The notes: a model not told the origin generated them from the sequence alone. DNA of 64,000 nt from Pseudomonas fluorescens (GCF_001708445.1 NZ_CP015637.1:4279001-4343000); one strand, 5' to 3'; counted from the first letter of the stretch, positions 7,743 through 17,688 are shown. A program made the numbers and translations.

Positions 7743-8390
7743 CTAGCGATTCCAGGTGGTAGGACAGTCTTTGCAGCCTTCCATATTGGCATCCTGAAAG
7801 TTCGCATAGTGCTGGCGACTGCCGGTGAGCGTGGCCTGTTCCAGGTTGCTTTCGCCGAACTTGGCTTCCTGTAGATTCGCATCGCTCAGGTCCGCTCCTT
7901 GCAGGTCGGCCTTGCTCAGCCAGGTCATTTCCAGGTCGGCGGCACGCAGGTTGGCCTTGTGCATTTTTGCCCCCGACAGCCGTGCGAATTGCAGGTAGGC
8001 CGCGCTGAGGTTGGCGTTTTCGAACTGTGCGCCCTGGGCAAACAGACCCCAACCCTGGATCGCCATCAGCGTCGCGCCGGTGAAGTCGGCCAGGCGCAGG
8101 TTGCTTTGCTGCAAGCTGGCGCGGGTCAGGTTGGCGCCCTGCAACCGGGCTTTTTCCAGGTTGGCCAGGTCGAGGTTGGCATGGCGCAAATCGGCGTCGC
8201 GCAGGTCGGCACCGGCCAGGTTCATTCTGCTCAGGTCCTGGTTGCTGAGGTTGGCGCCCTTGAGGTTGGCGCCGGGGCATTGGCTGTGTTCGGCGATCGT
8301 ACAGCCGTTGACGACCAGTGGGGCGTCGTCGCCGTCGTCGGCGTGCGCCAGGGGCAGGGAGAGCAGGAGTAACAAGGGCAGGTAGTTCAT
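7743..8390 (-). CDS. pedD: Secreted pentapeptide-repeat protein (PedD-like)
   Basis: The 215-residue protein has a signal peptide (YLPLLLLLSLPLAHA) and about 25 consecutive pentapeptides of the A(N/D)LXX type (GANLKGANLSNQDLSRMNLA and onward), which fold into a right-handed quadrilateral helix. A short cysteine-containing tail (GCKDCPTTW) and an N-terminal Cys-containing segment (VNGCTIAEHSQCPGANL) bracket the helix, so disulfides are possible. Start is the ATG at 8388-8390 with AGAGG upstream; a longer frame upstream runs into repeat DNA. It lies between pedR2 and pedE as in P. putida. The function is unknown; a structural or metal-related role in the periplasm is conceivable. Confidence 0.85.
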   Translation of the reverse strand: MNYLPLLLLLSLPLAHADDGDDAPLVVNGCTIAEHSQCPGANLKGANLSNQDLSRMNLAGADLRDADLRHANLDLANLEKARLQGANLTRASLQQSNLRLADFTGATLMAIQGWGLFAQGAQFENANLSAAYLQFARLSGAKMHKANLRAADLEMTWLSKADLQGADLSDANLQEAKFGESNLEQATLTGSRQHYANFQDANMEGCKDCPTTWNR

Positions 8391-8410
8391 CGTGCAACCT
8401 CTAGGGATCC

Positions 8411-8572
8411 TGTGGGGAGCGGGTTTACTGTGGCAAGCGGGCTTACTGTGGCGAGCGGGCTTGCCCCGCGTTCGGCTGCGCAGCAGTCGTAGAGCCTGAG
8501 CGCACGGTGCTGCTGGAGAAATGCCGGGGCCGCTTCGCAGCCCAACGCGGGGCAAGCCCGCTCGCCACAGGA
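8411..8572. repeat. Mosaic REP-like repeats, family C
   Basis: TGTGGGGAGCGGG and TGTGGCAAGCGGG-type units are followed by a large inverted repeat (TGTGGCGAGCGGGCTTGCCC to its complement near 8549-8569). It occupies the gap between the pedE 3' end and the pedD start. Nothing coding is seen in it. Confidence 0.8.
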
Positions 8573-8613
8573 GCCTGCTTACTGCAAAAGGCGGCCCGGC
8601 ATTCTCGCAGGGG

Positions 8614-10509
8614 TTATTTTTGCGCGGTTTTCTGATCCCAGCTCGGGATCTTGAACACCCAGAACGACCCGCCTTGCGCCACCGGCTTGGTCAGCTCGGC
8701 CATGTCGCCGCCCCACAACGGCACCGCGCCGCCATAACCGACGGTGACGCCAATGTACTGCTCACCATCCTGTTCCCAGGTGATCGGCGGCGAGACGATG
8801 CCGCTGCCGGTCTGGAACTTCCACAGCTCCTTGCCGGTTTTCGCGTCGAAGGCCTTGAAGAAACCATCGCCGGTCCCGGTGAACACCAGGTTGCCCTTGG
8901 TCGCCAGCACGCCGGCCCACAACGGCAGGTGTTCCTTGTGTTCCCACACCACCTTGCCGGTAGTGGGGTTCATCGCGCGCAGGGTGCCGACGTGGTCCTC
9001 ATACATGCGCTTGATACGAAAGCCCATGCCCAGGTAGGCCGAGCCCTTCTTGTAGTTAACCTCTTCGGTCCAGTATTCCTCTTTCCACTGGTTGCCCGGG
9101 ATGTAGAACAGGCCGGTGTCCTGGCTGTAGGCCATGGGGTTCCAGTTCTTGCCGCCCAGGAACGGCGGAGAGACCTCCACGGGTTTGCCCTTGGTTTCAC
9201 CCGGCAATGGCTTGGCCGGGCGCTGGCCTGGGTTTTCCACGGGGCGGCCGGTCTTCAGGTCGATATGGCTGGCCCAGGTAATGTTGTCGACAAACGGGAA
9301 GGCGTTCTGCAGCTTGCCGTTGTTGCGGTCGACCACGTAGAAGAAGCCGTTGCGGTCGGCGTGGCCGGTAGCCTTGACCACTTTGCCGTCCTTGTCCTTG
9401 TAGTCGAACAGCACCAGTTCGTTGTTGCCGGAGAAGTCCCAGGCATCGTTCGGCGTGTGCTGGTAGAACCATTTCACTTCACCGGTGCTCGGGTCGACGC
9501 CGACCTGGCCGGAGGTGTAGAGGCTGTCGAAATCGTGGGGGTTGCCGTCCTTGGAGGTGCGCGCCCAGGTGTTCCACGGGCCGGGGTTGCCGGCGCCGAC
9601 GATGATGGTGTTGGTCTCGGCATCGAAGCTCGCGCTCTGCCAAGGTGCGCCGCCGCCGTGGCTCCAGGCCTCGACCTTGCCGGTTTCGGTGGTCGGGTCA
9701 TCCGGCCACGACGGGGCTTTCACGTCGCCGGTCGGCGTGCTGTCCTTGCCGTTGAGGCGGCCCATATGGCCCTCCACGAACGGACGCATCCAGACCTCTT
9801 CGCCGGTGTCCGGGTCACGCGCAAACAGCTGGCCGACCACGCCGAACTCGTCGCCGGAGCTGCCGTGGATCAGCAGCACCTTGCCGCTGACCTTATCCTT
9901 GATCAGCACCGGGGCGCCGGTCATGGTGTAGCCAGCGGCGTGGTCGCCGAACTTCTTGTTCCACACCACTTTGCCGGTGTTCTTGTCGAGGGCGATCAGG
10001 CGCGCGTCGAGGGTACCGAAGTAGATCTTGTCGCCGAAGATCGCCGCTCCCCGGTTGACCACGTCACAGCAGGGGCGAATGTTGTCGGGCAGGCGGTGAT
10101 TGTAGGTCCACAGGCGCTTGCCGGTCTTGGCGTCGAGGGCGAATACGCGGGAGTAGGAACCGGTCACGTAGACCACGCCGTCGCTGACGATGGCCTGGGA
10201 TTCCTGGCCGCGTTGTTTCTCATCGCCGAACGAGTAGGACCAGGCCGGGGTGAGCTTGAACACGTTCTTGTCGTTGACCTGGGCCAACGGGCTCCAGCGC
10301 TGGGCGTTGGTGCCCATGCCGTATTGCAGCACGTCCTGGGTGGTCAGGTGGTCGTTGGCGATGTCTTCCCAGGTGACGTTGCGGGTTTGCTTGGCCGCAG
10401 GCTCGGCGGCGGCATAGCCCGCGGCACTGAGGGACAGGCTGCCCACCAGCACGAAGGCTTGCACGGCAAGGCTTAAAGGTGAGAGGGCGGGTAGCGATCT
10501 TATTGTCAT
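8614..10509 (-). CDS. pedE: PQQ-dependent alcohol dehydrogenase, calcium type (PedE/ExaA)
   Basis: The 631-residue periplasmic quinoprotein has a signal peptide (to about Ala35), the vicinal cysteines Cys147-Cys148 (RPCCDV) that bear on PQQ, and the eight-bladed propeller with tryptophan-docking repeats (e.g. [22 protein letters not shown]). The active site reads W-D358-F-S360-G: the catalytic Asp is followed two places on by Ser, not by the Asp of lanthanide enzymes, so calcium is predicted. It oxidises primary alcohols such as ethanol or 2-phenylethanol to aldehydes and passes electrons to the cytochrome encoded divergently at 10765. The 255-bp gap to that gene holds a CGGGAAG palindrome and a TACCAAGG box. 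Confidence 0.95.
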   Translation of the reverse strand: MTIRSLPALSPLSLAVQAFVLVGSLSLSAAGYAAAEPAAKQTRNVTWEDIANDHLTTQDVLQYGMGTNAQRWSPLAQVNDKNVFKLTPAWSYSFGDEKQRGQESQAIVSDGVVYVTGSYSRVFALDAKTGKRLWTYNHRLPDNIRPCCDVVNRGAAIFGDKIYFGTLDARLIALDKNTGKVVWNKKFGDHAAGYTMTGAPVLIKDKVSGKVLLIHGSSGDEFGVVGQLFARDPDTGEEVWMRPFVEGHMGRLNGKDSTPTGDVKAPSWPDDPTTETGKVEAWSHGGGAPWQSASFDAETNTIIVGAGNPGPWNTWARTSKDGNPHDFDSLYTSGQVGVDPSTGEVKWFYQHTPNDAWDFSGNNELVLFDYKDKDGKVVKATGHADRNGFFYVVDRNNGKLQNAFPFVDNITWASHIDLKTGRPVENPGQRPAKPLPGETKGKPVEVSPPFLGGKNWNPMAYSQDTGLFYIPGNQWKEEYWTEEVNYKKGSAYLGMGFRIKRMYEDHVGTLRAMNPTTGKVVWEHKEHLPLWAGVLATKGNLVFTGTGDGFFKAFDAKTGKELWKFQTGSGIVSPPITWEQDGEQYIGVTVGYGGAVPLWGGDMAELTKPVAQGGSFWVFKIPSWDQKTAQK

Positions 10510-10594
10510 GGTTGCAGTTCCCAGTGGAGGTTTTGGCCTGCACAGGGTGGCGCGTCAGGGGGCCGGACGGATACGGAAAAACGCCCGCCGTGGC

Positions 10595-10609
10595 CGGGAA
10601 GACTTCCCG
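10595..10609. promoter_or_regulatory. Palindromic operator candidate upstream of pedE
   Basis: CGGGAAG-A-CTTCCCG is a perfect 7-bp inverted repeat about a single base. Its centre lies 93 bp upstream of the pedE start, a usual place for an activator site. A nearly identical palindrome lies 39 bp upstream of the pedH start (13926-13942). PedR2 is the obvious candidate ligand, by inference. Confidence 0.5.
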
Positions 10610-10644
10610 TGGCGCCGCTGTTTTAGGCGTGCCCCACAAGCCCT

Positions 10645-10660
10645 ACTACCAAGGGAGGAT
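10645..10660. promoter_or_regulatory. Candidate ped-cluster activator box 3
   Basis: ACTACCAAGGGAGGAT shares TACCAAGG and 12 of 16 positions with the box at 5519-5534. It lies between pedE (136 bp away) and pedF (105 bp away), so either or both may be controlled from it. Confidence 0.42.
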
Positions 10661-10764
10661 AAGCCGGCCACCAAAGCAGCATACGGCCCATGCCCCGGGG
10701 TTTCTAAGATGGTTGCCATAGCCTCTGCAATGAGGTTTTGCGTGCAATCCTGAGGGCAAAAATA

Positions 10765-11226
10765 ATGACAACAAAACACAACGCCTTGCTTGTCGCCGGG
10801 CTGTTGGCCAGTGTGATCGCTGCGGGCTCCGCCTGGGCCCATGGCAACGTGGTCCCGCAAGCCGTGGAAACCAAGGGCCTGACCTCGATCAAGGACGCCG
10901 GCGTGCCGGTCAACGAAGACGGCTGGGCGGCGGTCAATCCGTACCGCACCTCCCCTGAACACGACCGGGCCGTGGAAATCGGCTCGTCCGCCTATAACCA
11001 GAACTGCGCCGCCTGCCACGGCCTGGAAGCCAAGTCCGGCGGCATCGCCCCCGACCTGCGCATGCTCGACGTGGGCGAAGCCGGTGATGAGTGGTTCGTC
11101 GAGCGCGTGCGTCATGGCGCGGTACGCGACGGCCGGGTGTATATGCCGAAGATGGCCGACTACCTGAGCCAGGAAGCCTTGTGGGCCGTGCGCACCTACC
11201 TGGACACCGTGCACGTCGAGGAGTAA
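10765..11226 (+). CDS. pedF: Cytochrome c550, electron acceptor of the quinoprotein dehydrogenase
   Basis: The 153-residue protein has a signal peptide (LLVAGLLASVIAAGSAWA) and one haem-binding motif, C81-A-A-C-H85, in NQNCAACHGLEA; the sixth ligand is probably a Met in VYMPKMADYL. It is the ExaB/PedF-type cytochrome that takes electrons from PQQ-alcohol dehydrogenase in the periplasm. The start is the ATG at 10765; an upstream in-frame start would place charged residues before the signal peptide. It is divergent from pedE and is followed 3 bp later by the PedG-type gene, so it opens an operon running to the metallohydrolase gene. Confidence 0.93.
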   Translation: MTTKHNALLVAGLLASVIAAGSAWAHGNVVPQAVETKGLTSIKDAGVPVNEDGWAAVNPYRTSPEHDRAVEIGSSAYNQNCAACHGLEAKSGGIAPDLRMLDVGEAGDEWFVERVRHGAVRDGRVYMPKMADYLSQEALWAVRTYLDTVHVEE

Positions 11227-11229
11227 GCC

Positions 11230-12105
11230 ATGCGCCTGTTCGCTTATGTGCTTGGCCTGGCCCTGCTGTGTTGCCAGACGGCACAGGCACAGGTGCGCAG
11301 CTATGACCAGATGATCGCCGACGGCGAACTGAAAGTGGCGGTGTACAAGGACTTTGCCCCCTACAGCTTTGAAGACGGCGCCACCCCGCGTGGGGTCGAC
11401 GTGGAGCTGGCCCAGGCCCTGGCCAAGGCGCTGGGGGTGCAACTCACGTTGATCTGGGCGCCGGCCGGCGAGAAGCTTGACGACGACCTGCGCGACTACA
11501 TCTGGCGCGGCAGCCCGTTGCACAACCAGCAATTGGCCGACCTGATGATGCGCGCGCCCTACGACCGCGATTACGCGCAAAAGCGCAATGACCAGGGCGA
11601 GCTGGAAAACGGCCATGTGGTGATGTTCGGGCCTTACCAGAACGAACAATGGCAGGTGGCCTACGATCGCCGGCGCCTGGACAAGGTCGCCAGCGTGGCG
11701 GTGTTCGAGCAGCACCCGGTCGGCGTCGAAGTCGACAGCGTGCCGTCGTTCTACCTGACCTCGGTGTTCAACGGCATGCTTGCCGGCAAGACCCATCACT
11801 ACCCCGGCGTGCCCCAGGCCTTTGCGGCGATGAAGGCCGGCGAGGTCGATGCGGTGATGGCCATGCGTGGCGAAATCGACTGGCAGGTGCATGAGGCCCA
11901 CGACCCGCAACTGGCCCTGGCCGAGAACGCCTACCCGAACATGGGCAGGCAACGCTGGGAAATCGGCATGGCGGTGCATGAAAGCAATCGCCAGTTGGCC
12001 TACGCGGTGGAAGAGGCCCTTGAAGGCCTGATCCGCGACGGTTCGCTGCAAGCCATCTACAGCCATTACGGCCTGCAATACGAAGTGCCCGAGATGTACC
12101 AATAG
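11230..12105 (+). CDS. pedG: Quinoprotein dehydrogenase-associated periplasmic binding protein (PedG/MoxJ-like)
   Basis: The 291-residue protein has a signal peptide (YVLGLALLCCQTAQA) and a type II periplasmic binding fold as in polar amino acid receptors (YKDFAPYSFEDGATPRGVDVELAQALAKALG near the N-terminus, the rest of the two lobes following). Proteins of this family (MxaJ/XoxJ, PedG) sit beside periplasmic quinoproteins rather than with ABC membrane genes, and are thought to help mature or activate the dehydrogenase. There is no permease next to it, which agrees. It is the second gene of the pedF operon. Confidence 0.85.
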   Translation: MRLFAYVLGLALLCCQTAQAQVRSYDQMIADGELKVAVYKDFAPYSFEDGATPRGVDVELAQALAKALGVQLTLIWAPAGEKLDDDLRDYIWRGSPLHNQQLADLMMRAPYDRDYAQKRNDQGELENGHVVMFGPYQNEQWQVAYDRRRLDKVASVAVFEQHPVGVEVDSVPSFYLTSVFNGMLAGKTHHYPGVPQAFAAMKAGEVDAVMAMRGEIDWQVHEAHDPQLALAENAYPNMGRQRWEIGMAVHESNRQLAYAVEEALEGLIRDGSLQAIYSHYGLQYEVPEMYQ

Positions 12106-12114
12106 GAGCAGGCG

Positions 12115-12888
12115 ATGATCTGGCGACTGAACGTGCGACTGAGCTGCCTGCTGGCCTGCTGGTTACCGCTGGCGGCCCACGCCGTGGACGTCGAGCCAGG
12201 CAAGGACCCGGTGCCGTCGGTGATGTGGGCGTTCTACCACAAGCAGTTCCTGGCCGAAGCGCCGTTTGTGTTCGACGAACGGGTCAAGCTGCTGGCGCCG
12301 CCGTTTGCCGAAGATGCGCGCCAGGTGCCGCTGGAGATCGACGCCCGGGCGTTCAAGGGCCATGTGCTGAAAATCCTCGCCTGGGCCGAGCTCAACCCAT
12401 TGCCGAAGATCGTCGACTTCCAGCCCAAGGCCGGGGTGCTGCCGTGGCTATCGCTGCGGATTCGTATCGAACAGGCCACGCCGTTGCGCGCGGCAGTGCT
12501 CACCGACGACGGGCTGTGGCACGTCGGCTCGACCCTGATCGATGCGGCCGGCGGCGGCTGCACCGCGCCCAGCGTGGTACGCACCCAGCCCGGCTGGGAA
12601 GAACACATCGGTGAAGTGCTCGGCGGGCGTTACCCGCGTGGCGAGTTCAGCCGGGTGCGCGTGCAGGTGGCGCATCCGATGGACAACGGCATGGTCAGCG
12701 GCATCCCCGAGTTCTACCTCAACCATGCGCAACTGCGGGGTCAGGACGGTCAGGTGCTGGCCGAGCTGGAGCTGTTCCCGGCGGTCAGCGAAAACCCCAA
12801 CCTGGCCTTTGATATCGACGCGCCAGGGCCGACCCGCCTGGTGTTGCGCGACAACAGTGGCAATGAATTCGACGCCGCCATTCCCTGA
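12115..12888 (+). CDS. Quinoprotein dehydrogenase-associated SoxYZ-like carrier protein
   Basis: The 257-residue secreted protein (signal peptide LSCLLACWLPLAAHA) has an N-terminal SoxY-like half containing GGGCTAPS near residue 146, a cysteine in a glycine-rich swinging-arm context, and a C-terminal SoxZ-like half with HPMDNGMVSG. SoxYZ carries sulfur intermediates on the SoxY cysteine. Here the cysteine is internal, not at the C-terminus. Neighbours are the PedG-type protein and a metallohydrolase; families of both kinds are known only beside quinoprotein dehydrogenases. The carried group is unknown. Start ATG at 12115, 9 bp after the previous stop. Confidence 0.82.
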   Translation: MIWRLNVRLSCLLACWLPLAAHAVDVEPGKDPVPSVMWAFYHKQFLAEAPFVFDERVKLLAPPFAEDARQVPLEIDARAFKGHVLKILAWAELNPLPKIVDFQPKAGVLPWLSLRIRIEQATPLRAAVLTDDGLWHVGSTLIDAAGGGCTAPSVVRTQPGWEEHIGEVLGGRYPRGEFSRVRVQVAHPMDNGMVSGIPEFYLNHAQLRGQDGQVLAELELFPAVSENPNLAFDIDAPGPTRLVLRDNSGNEFDAAIP

Positions 12889-12904
12889 CCAGAAGGAGCG
12901 CGGC

Positions 12905-13837
12905 ATGCGCTGGATTCTATTGCTGTGCCTGAGTTTGAGCCTGCCCGCGCTGGCGGACCTGGACTACGCCCTCAAGCCACGGTTGATCGCCGATGACACC
13001 TGGCTGCTCGAAGGCAGTACCGACAACTTCGCCAAGGCCAATGGCGGCAATATCGTCAACACCGCTTTTATCGTCACCGAGGCGGGCGTGGTGGTGATCG
13101 ACACCGGCCCGTCGCGGCGCTACGGCGAAGCCATGCGCGAGGCCATCGCCCGCGTCACCCCCAAGCCGGTGATCCAGGTGCTGATTACCCATCATCACCC
13201 CGACCATGCGCTGGGCAACCAGGCGTTCAAGGACGTGCCCATCGGCGCCCTGGCCGACACCACGCGCCTGCTGCATGAGCAAGGCGACGGCATGGCGGAA
13301 AACCTCTACCGCATGGTCGGCGACTGGATGCGCGGCACCGAGGTGGTGTTGCCCACCCAGGTGTTGGAACCCGGTGTGCTGAGCGTTGGCCGCCACGACT
13401 TGCGCCTGCTCGCATTGACCGGCCACACCGGCGCCGACCTGGCCATTCTCGACCAGAGCACTGGCGTACTGTTTACCGGCGACCTGGTGTTCTACCAACG
13501 CGCGCTTACCACGCCCAACAGCCCTGGGTTGACGGCGTGGCTGGCCGACCTCGACACCCTGCAAGCTTTGCCCTGGACGTTGATCGTGCCCGGCCACGGC
13601 CCGGTCGCCAGTGACGCGCAGCCCTTCGCCCAGATGCGCGACTACCTCACCTGGCTCGACCAACTGCTGCGCGGCGGTGCCGCCCAGGGCAGCGACATGG
13701 CCGAGATGATCCGCAGCCCCATTCCCGAGCGTTTCGCCGCCATCAGCCTGAGCCGCTACGAACTGATCCGCAGCGTCAGCCACTTGTATCCGCGTTATGA
13801 GCGCGAGCAGATGCAACGCGTCGACTCGGCGCGCTGA
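12905..13837 (+). CDS. Quinoprotein relay system zinc metallohydrolase (metallo-beta-lactamase fold)
   Basis: The 310-residue secreted protein (signal peptide WILLLCLSLSLPALA) shows the metallo-beta-lactamase zinc motif H96-H-H-P-D-H101 with THHHPDHALGN, a further His in LTGHTGADLAI, Asp in LFTGDLVFY and His in VPGHGPVA. That is a complete dinuclear zinc set. It follows the SoxYZ-like gene by 16 bp in the same operon, and such pairs are conserved next to PQQ dehydrogenases; a hydrolytic release step on the carrier is plausible but unproven. The operon ends here, 135 bp before pedH. Confidence 0.87.
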   Translation: MRWILLLCLSLSLPALADLDYALKPRLIADDTWLLEGSTDNFAKANGGNIVNTAFIVTEAGVVVIDTGPSRRYGEAMREAIARVTPKPVIQVLITHHHPDHALGNQAFKDVPIGALADTTRLLHEQGDGMAENLYRMVGDWMRGTEVVLPTQVLEPGVLSVGRHDLRLLALTGHTGADLAILDQSTGVLFTGDLVFYQRALTTPNSPGLTAWLADLDTLQALPWTLIVPGHGPVASDAQPFAQMRDYLTWLDQLLRGGAAQGSDMAEMIRSPIPERFAAISLSRYELIRSVSHLYPRYEREQMQRVDSAR

Positions 13838-13849
13838 GCGGCCAGACCC

Positions 13850-13865
13850 GCTACTAAGGAACTAG
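13850..13865. promoter_or_regulatory. Candidate ped-cluster activator box 4
   Basis: GCTACTAAGGAACTAG keeps the TACTAAGG core and 11 of 16 positions of the box at 5519-5534. It lies 108 bp upstream of pedH. It is the weakest of the four copies. Confidence 0.35.
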
Positions 13866-13925
13866 CAATCTCGATACTGCGGTCAATTGTGACAACTGCC
13901 CCTGCGCCCAAGAATCGCTACCAGA

Positions 13926-13942
13926 CCGGGAAAATTTCCCGG
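13926..13942. promoter_or_regulatory. Palindromic operator candidate upstream of pedH
   Basis: CCGGGAAA-A-TTTCCCGG is a perfect 8-bp inverted repeat about one base, centred 39 bp upstream of the pedH start, where a bound protein could block transcription or its start. It is the counterpart of the pedE palindrome at 10595-10609 (13 of 15 positions the same). The position is consistent with repression of pedH by PedR2. Confidence 0.52.
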
Positions 13943-13972
13943 GTATAACAAAAAACCGCAGAGGTAGCCGTC

Positions 13973-15748
13973 ATGACCCAACCCGCACGCCGCCAACCCT
14001 TCGCCTTGAGTGTGTTGCTCGGTGCCATTCTGTTATCCGGCCAAGCCATGGCCGCCGTGACCGACCAGGACATCCTCCAGGACCCGAAAAACCCTGGGCA
14101 GATCGTCACCAACGGCCTGGGCGTGCAGGGCCAGCGCTACAGCCCGCTCGACACCCTCAATGTGGACAACGTCAAGGACCTGCGCCCGGTCTGGGCCTTC
14201 TCCTTTGGCGGCGAGAAACAGCGCGGCCAGCAGGCGCAGCCGATGATCAAGGACGGGGTGATGTACCTCACCGGTTCCTACTCCCGGGTGTTCGCGGTGG
14301 ATGCGCGCACCGGCAAGAAACTCTGGCAGTACGATGCGCGCCTGCCCGATGACATCCGCCCCTGCTGCGACGTGATCAACCGTGGTGTGGCGCTGTACGG
14401 CGACCTGGTGTTCTTCGGCACCCTCGATGCCAAGCTGGTAGCGCTGAATAAAGACACCGGCAAAGTGGTGTGGAGCAAGCAGGTTGCCGACCACAAGGAA
14501 GGTTATTCGATCAGCGCCGCGCCCCTGGTGGTCAACGGCAAGCTGATTACCGGCGTGGCCGGTGGCGAATTCGGCGTGGTGGGCAAGATCCAGGCCTACG
14601 ACCCGAAAAACGGCGACCTGCTGTGGATGCGTCCAACCGTCGAAGGCCATATGGGCTATGTCTACAAGGACGGCAAGGCCGTGGAGAACGGCATTTCCGG
14701 CGGCGAGGCGGGCAAGACCTGGCCTGGCGACCTGTGGAAGACCGGCGGCGCGGCGCCATGGCTGGGCGGCTATTACGACCCGGAAACCAACCTGCTGCTG
14801 TTCGGCACCGGCAACCCGGCGCCGTGGAACTCGCACCTGCGCCCCGGCGACAACCTCTATTCATCCTCGCGCCTGGCGCTGAACCCGGATGACGGCACCA
14901 TCAAGTGGCACTTCCAGAGCACGCCCCACGACGGCTGGGACTATGACGGCGTGAACGAGCTGGTCTCCTTCAACTACACCGAAGGCGGCAAGGAAATCAA
15001 AGCGGCGGCCACCGCCGACCGTAACGGCTTCTTCTACGTGCTCGATCGCACCAACGGCAAGTTCATCCGTGGCTTCCCGTTTGTCGACAAGATCACCTGG
15101 GCCAGCGGCCTGGATAAGGACGGCCGGCCGATCTACAACGAAGCCAGTCGCCCAGGCGCACCGGGCGGTGAAACCAAAGGCACCTCGGTGTTCGTCGCGC
15201 CGGCGTTCCTCGGCGCGAAAAACTGGATGCCGATGGCCTACAACCGTGACACCGGGCTGTTCTATGTGCCGTCCAACGAATGGGGCATGGACATCTGGAA
15301 CGAAGACATCGCCTACAAAAAAGGCGCGGCGTTCCTCGGGGCGGGCTTCACCATCAAGCCGTTGAACGAAGACTACATCGGCGTACTGCGTGCCATCGAC
15401 CCGAAGACCGGCAAGGAAGTCTGGCGCCACAAGAACTTCGCGCCGCTGTGGGGCGGGGTGCTGACCACCAAGGGCAACCTGGTGTTCACCGGCACGCCGG
15501 AAGGTTTCCTGCAGGCGTTCAACGCCAAGACCGGCGAGAAGGTCTGGGAATTCCAGACCGGTTCCGGCGTACTCGGCTCGCCTGTGACCTGGGAAATGGA
15601 CGGCGAACAGTACGTCTCGGTGCTCTCCGGCTGGGGCGGCGCGGTGCCGTTGTGGGGCGGTGAAGTGGCCAAGCGCATCAAGGACTTCAACCAGGGCGGC
15701 ATGCTCTGGACCTTCAAGCTGCCCAAAGAACTGGTCGCCAAACACTGA
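13973..15748 (+). CDS. pedH: PQQ-dependent alcohol dehydrogenase, lanthanide type (PedH)
   Basis: The 591-residue periplasmic quinoprotein has a signal peptide ending near AMA28, vicinal cysteines Cys131-Cys132 (RPCCDV) and propeller tryptophan repeats. At the active site it reads W-D323-Y-D325-G: Asp323 is catalytic and the extra Asp325 is the residue that marks lanthanide-dependent quinoproteins such as XoxF and P. putida PedH. The second dehydrogenase of the cluster (pedE) has Ser there. It is therefore predicted to need La-Nd type ions and to replace PedE when they are present. The gene stands alone, with its own promoter region holding a palindrome and a TACTAAGG box, and ends at a GC-rich hairpin. 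Confidence 0.95.
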   Translation: MTQPARRQPFALSVLLGAILLSGQAMAAVTDQDILQDPKNPGQIVTNGLGVQGQRYSPLDTLNVDNVKDLRPVWAFSFGGEKQRGQQAQPMIKDGVMYLTGSYSRVFAVDARTGKKLWQYDARLPDDIRPCCDVINRGVALYGDLVFFGTLDAKLVALNKDTGKVVWSKQVADHKEGYSISAAPLVVNGKLITGVAGGEFGVVGKIQAYDPKNGDLLWMRPTVEGHMGYVYKDGKAVENGISGGEAGKTWPGDLWKTGGAAPWLGGYYDPETNLLLFGTGNPAPWNSHLRPGDNLYSSSRLALNPDDGTIKWHFQSTPHDGWDYDGVNELVSFNYTEGGKEIKAAATADRNGFFYVLDRTNGKFIRGFPFVDKITWASGLDKDGRPIYNEASRPGAPGGETKGTSVFVAPAFLGAKNWMPMAYNRDTGLFYVPSNEWGMDIWNEDIAYKKGAAFLGAGFTIKPLNEDYIGVLRAIDPKTGKEVWRHKNFAPLWGGVLTTKGNLVFTGTPEGFLQAFNAKTGEKVWEFQTGSGVLGSPVTWEMDGEQYVSVLSGWGGAVPLWGGEVAKRIKDFNQGGMLWTFKLPKELVAKH

Positions 15749-15766
15749 ATCTACGACCAAATGACA

Positions 15767-15812
15767 AGAGCCCCCCTGCCAACGGCGCATTCGCCCGGCA
15801 GCGGGGGCTCTC
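15767..15812 (+). terminator. GC-rich hairpin after pedH
   Basis: AGAGCCCCC…CTGCC pairs with GGCAGCGGGGGCTCT through a 14-bp stem with one bulge and an 18-base loop. No clear T-run follows, so factor-independent termination is probable but not certain. Confidence 0.65.
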
Positions 15813-15869
15813 TACTATCGGGTCATCGCCTGTTGACCGACAGGCCCGGACCCAGACAGAGGCCTTAAC

Positions 15870-17390
<1,521 letters not shown>

Positions 17391-17413
17391 CCCTCCGATG
17401 CAACGCGGTCCCC

Positions 17414-17502
17414 TGTGGGAGGGGGCTTGCCCCCGATAGCGGTGTGTCAGTCACAGCTGTTTCAGCTGACACGCCCTCATCGGGGGCAAGCCCCCTCCCA
17501 CA
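17414..17502. repeat. REP-like hairpin doublet, family A
   Basis: TGTGGGAGGGGGCTTGCCCC and its inverse, 89 bp overall, directly after pedI. The right end runs into the tandem repeat at 17492. Confidence 0.85.
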
Positions 17503-17649
17503 TGTTGCTCCCCGTACGTTCGCGACCAATGCAGTGCCCGCACTCGTTCGAAAGCAGCATTCGTACCCCGCCCCTCCCACATGTTGCTCCCTGTACGTTC
17601 GCGACTAATGCAGTGCCCTCACTCGTTCGAAAGTAGCATTCGCACCCCC
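17492..17649. repeat. Two tandem copies of a 79-bp unit
   Basis: The unit begins CCCCTCCCACATGTTGCTCC and contains ACTCGTTCGAAAG; copy one is 17492-17570, copy two 17571 to about 17648, with about seven mismatches. The first 10 bases are the end of a family A REP, so the unit was probably duplicated from the REP edge outward. Nothing coding is seen between pedI and pqqA. Confidence 0.8.
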
Positions 17650-17674
17650 ATCCCCCCATGCATTAATGCCTTCA

Positions 17675-17688
17675 CCGGAATCTTCCGG
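17675..17688. promoter_or_regulatory. Inverted repeat upstream of the orphan pqqA
   Basis: CCGGAA-TC-TTCCGG is a perfect 6-bp palindrome with a 2-base centre, 21 bp before the pqqA start. It resembles, but does not match, the CGGGAA-N3-TTCCCG palindromes before pedE and pedH. It could be an operator or a short hairpin in the leader. Confidence 0.35.

Noticed and set aside
8521..10476. 651-residue plus-strand frame opposite pedE
   Set aside because: It is the antisense of the quinoprotein gene, open because of high-GC third positions; no domain is recognisable.
17509..17649. Possible CRISPR-like or integron repeat in the 79-bp tandem units
   Set aside because: Only two adjacent copies without spacers; the unit starts from a REP edge.
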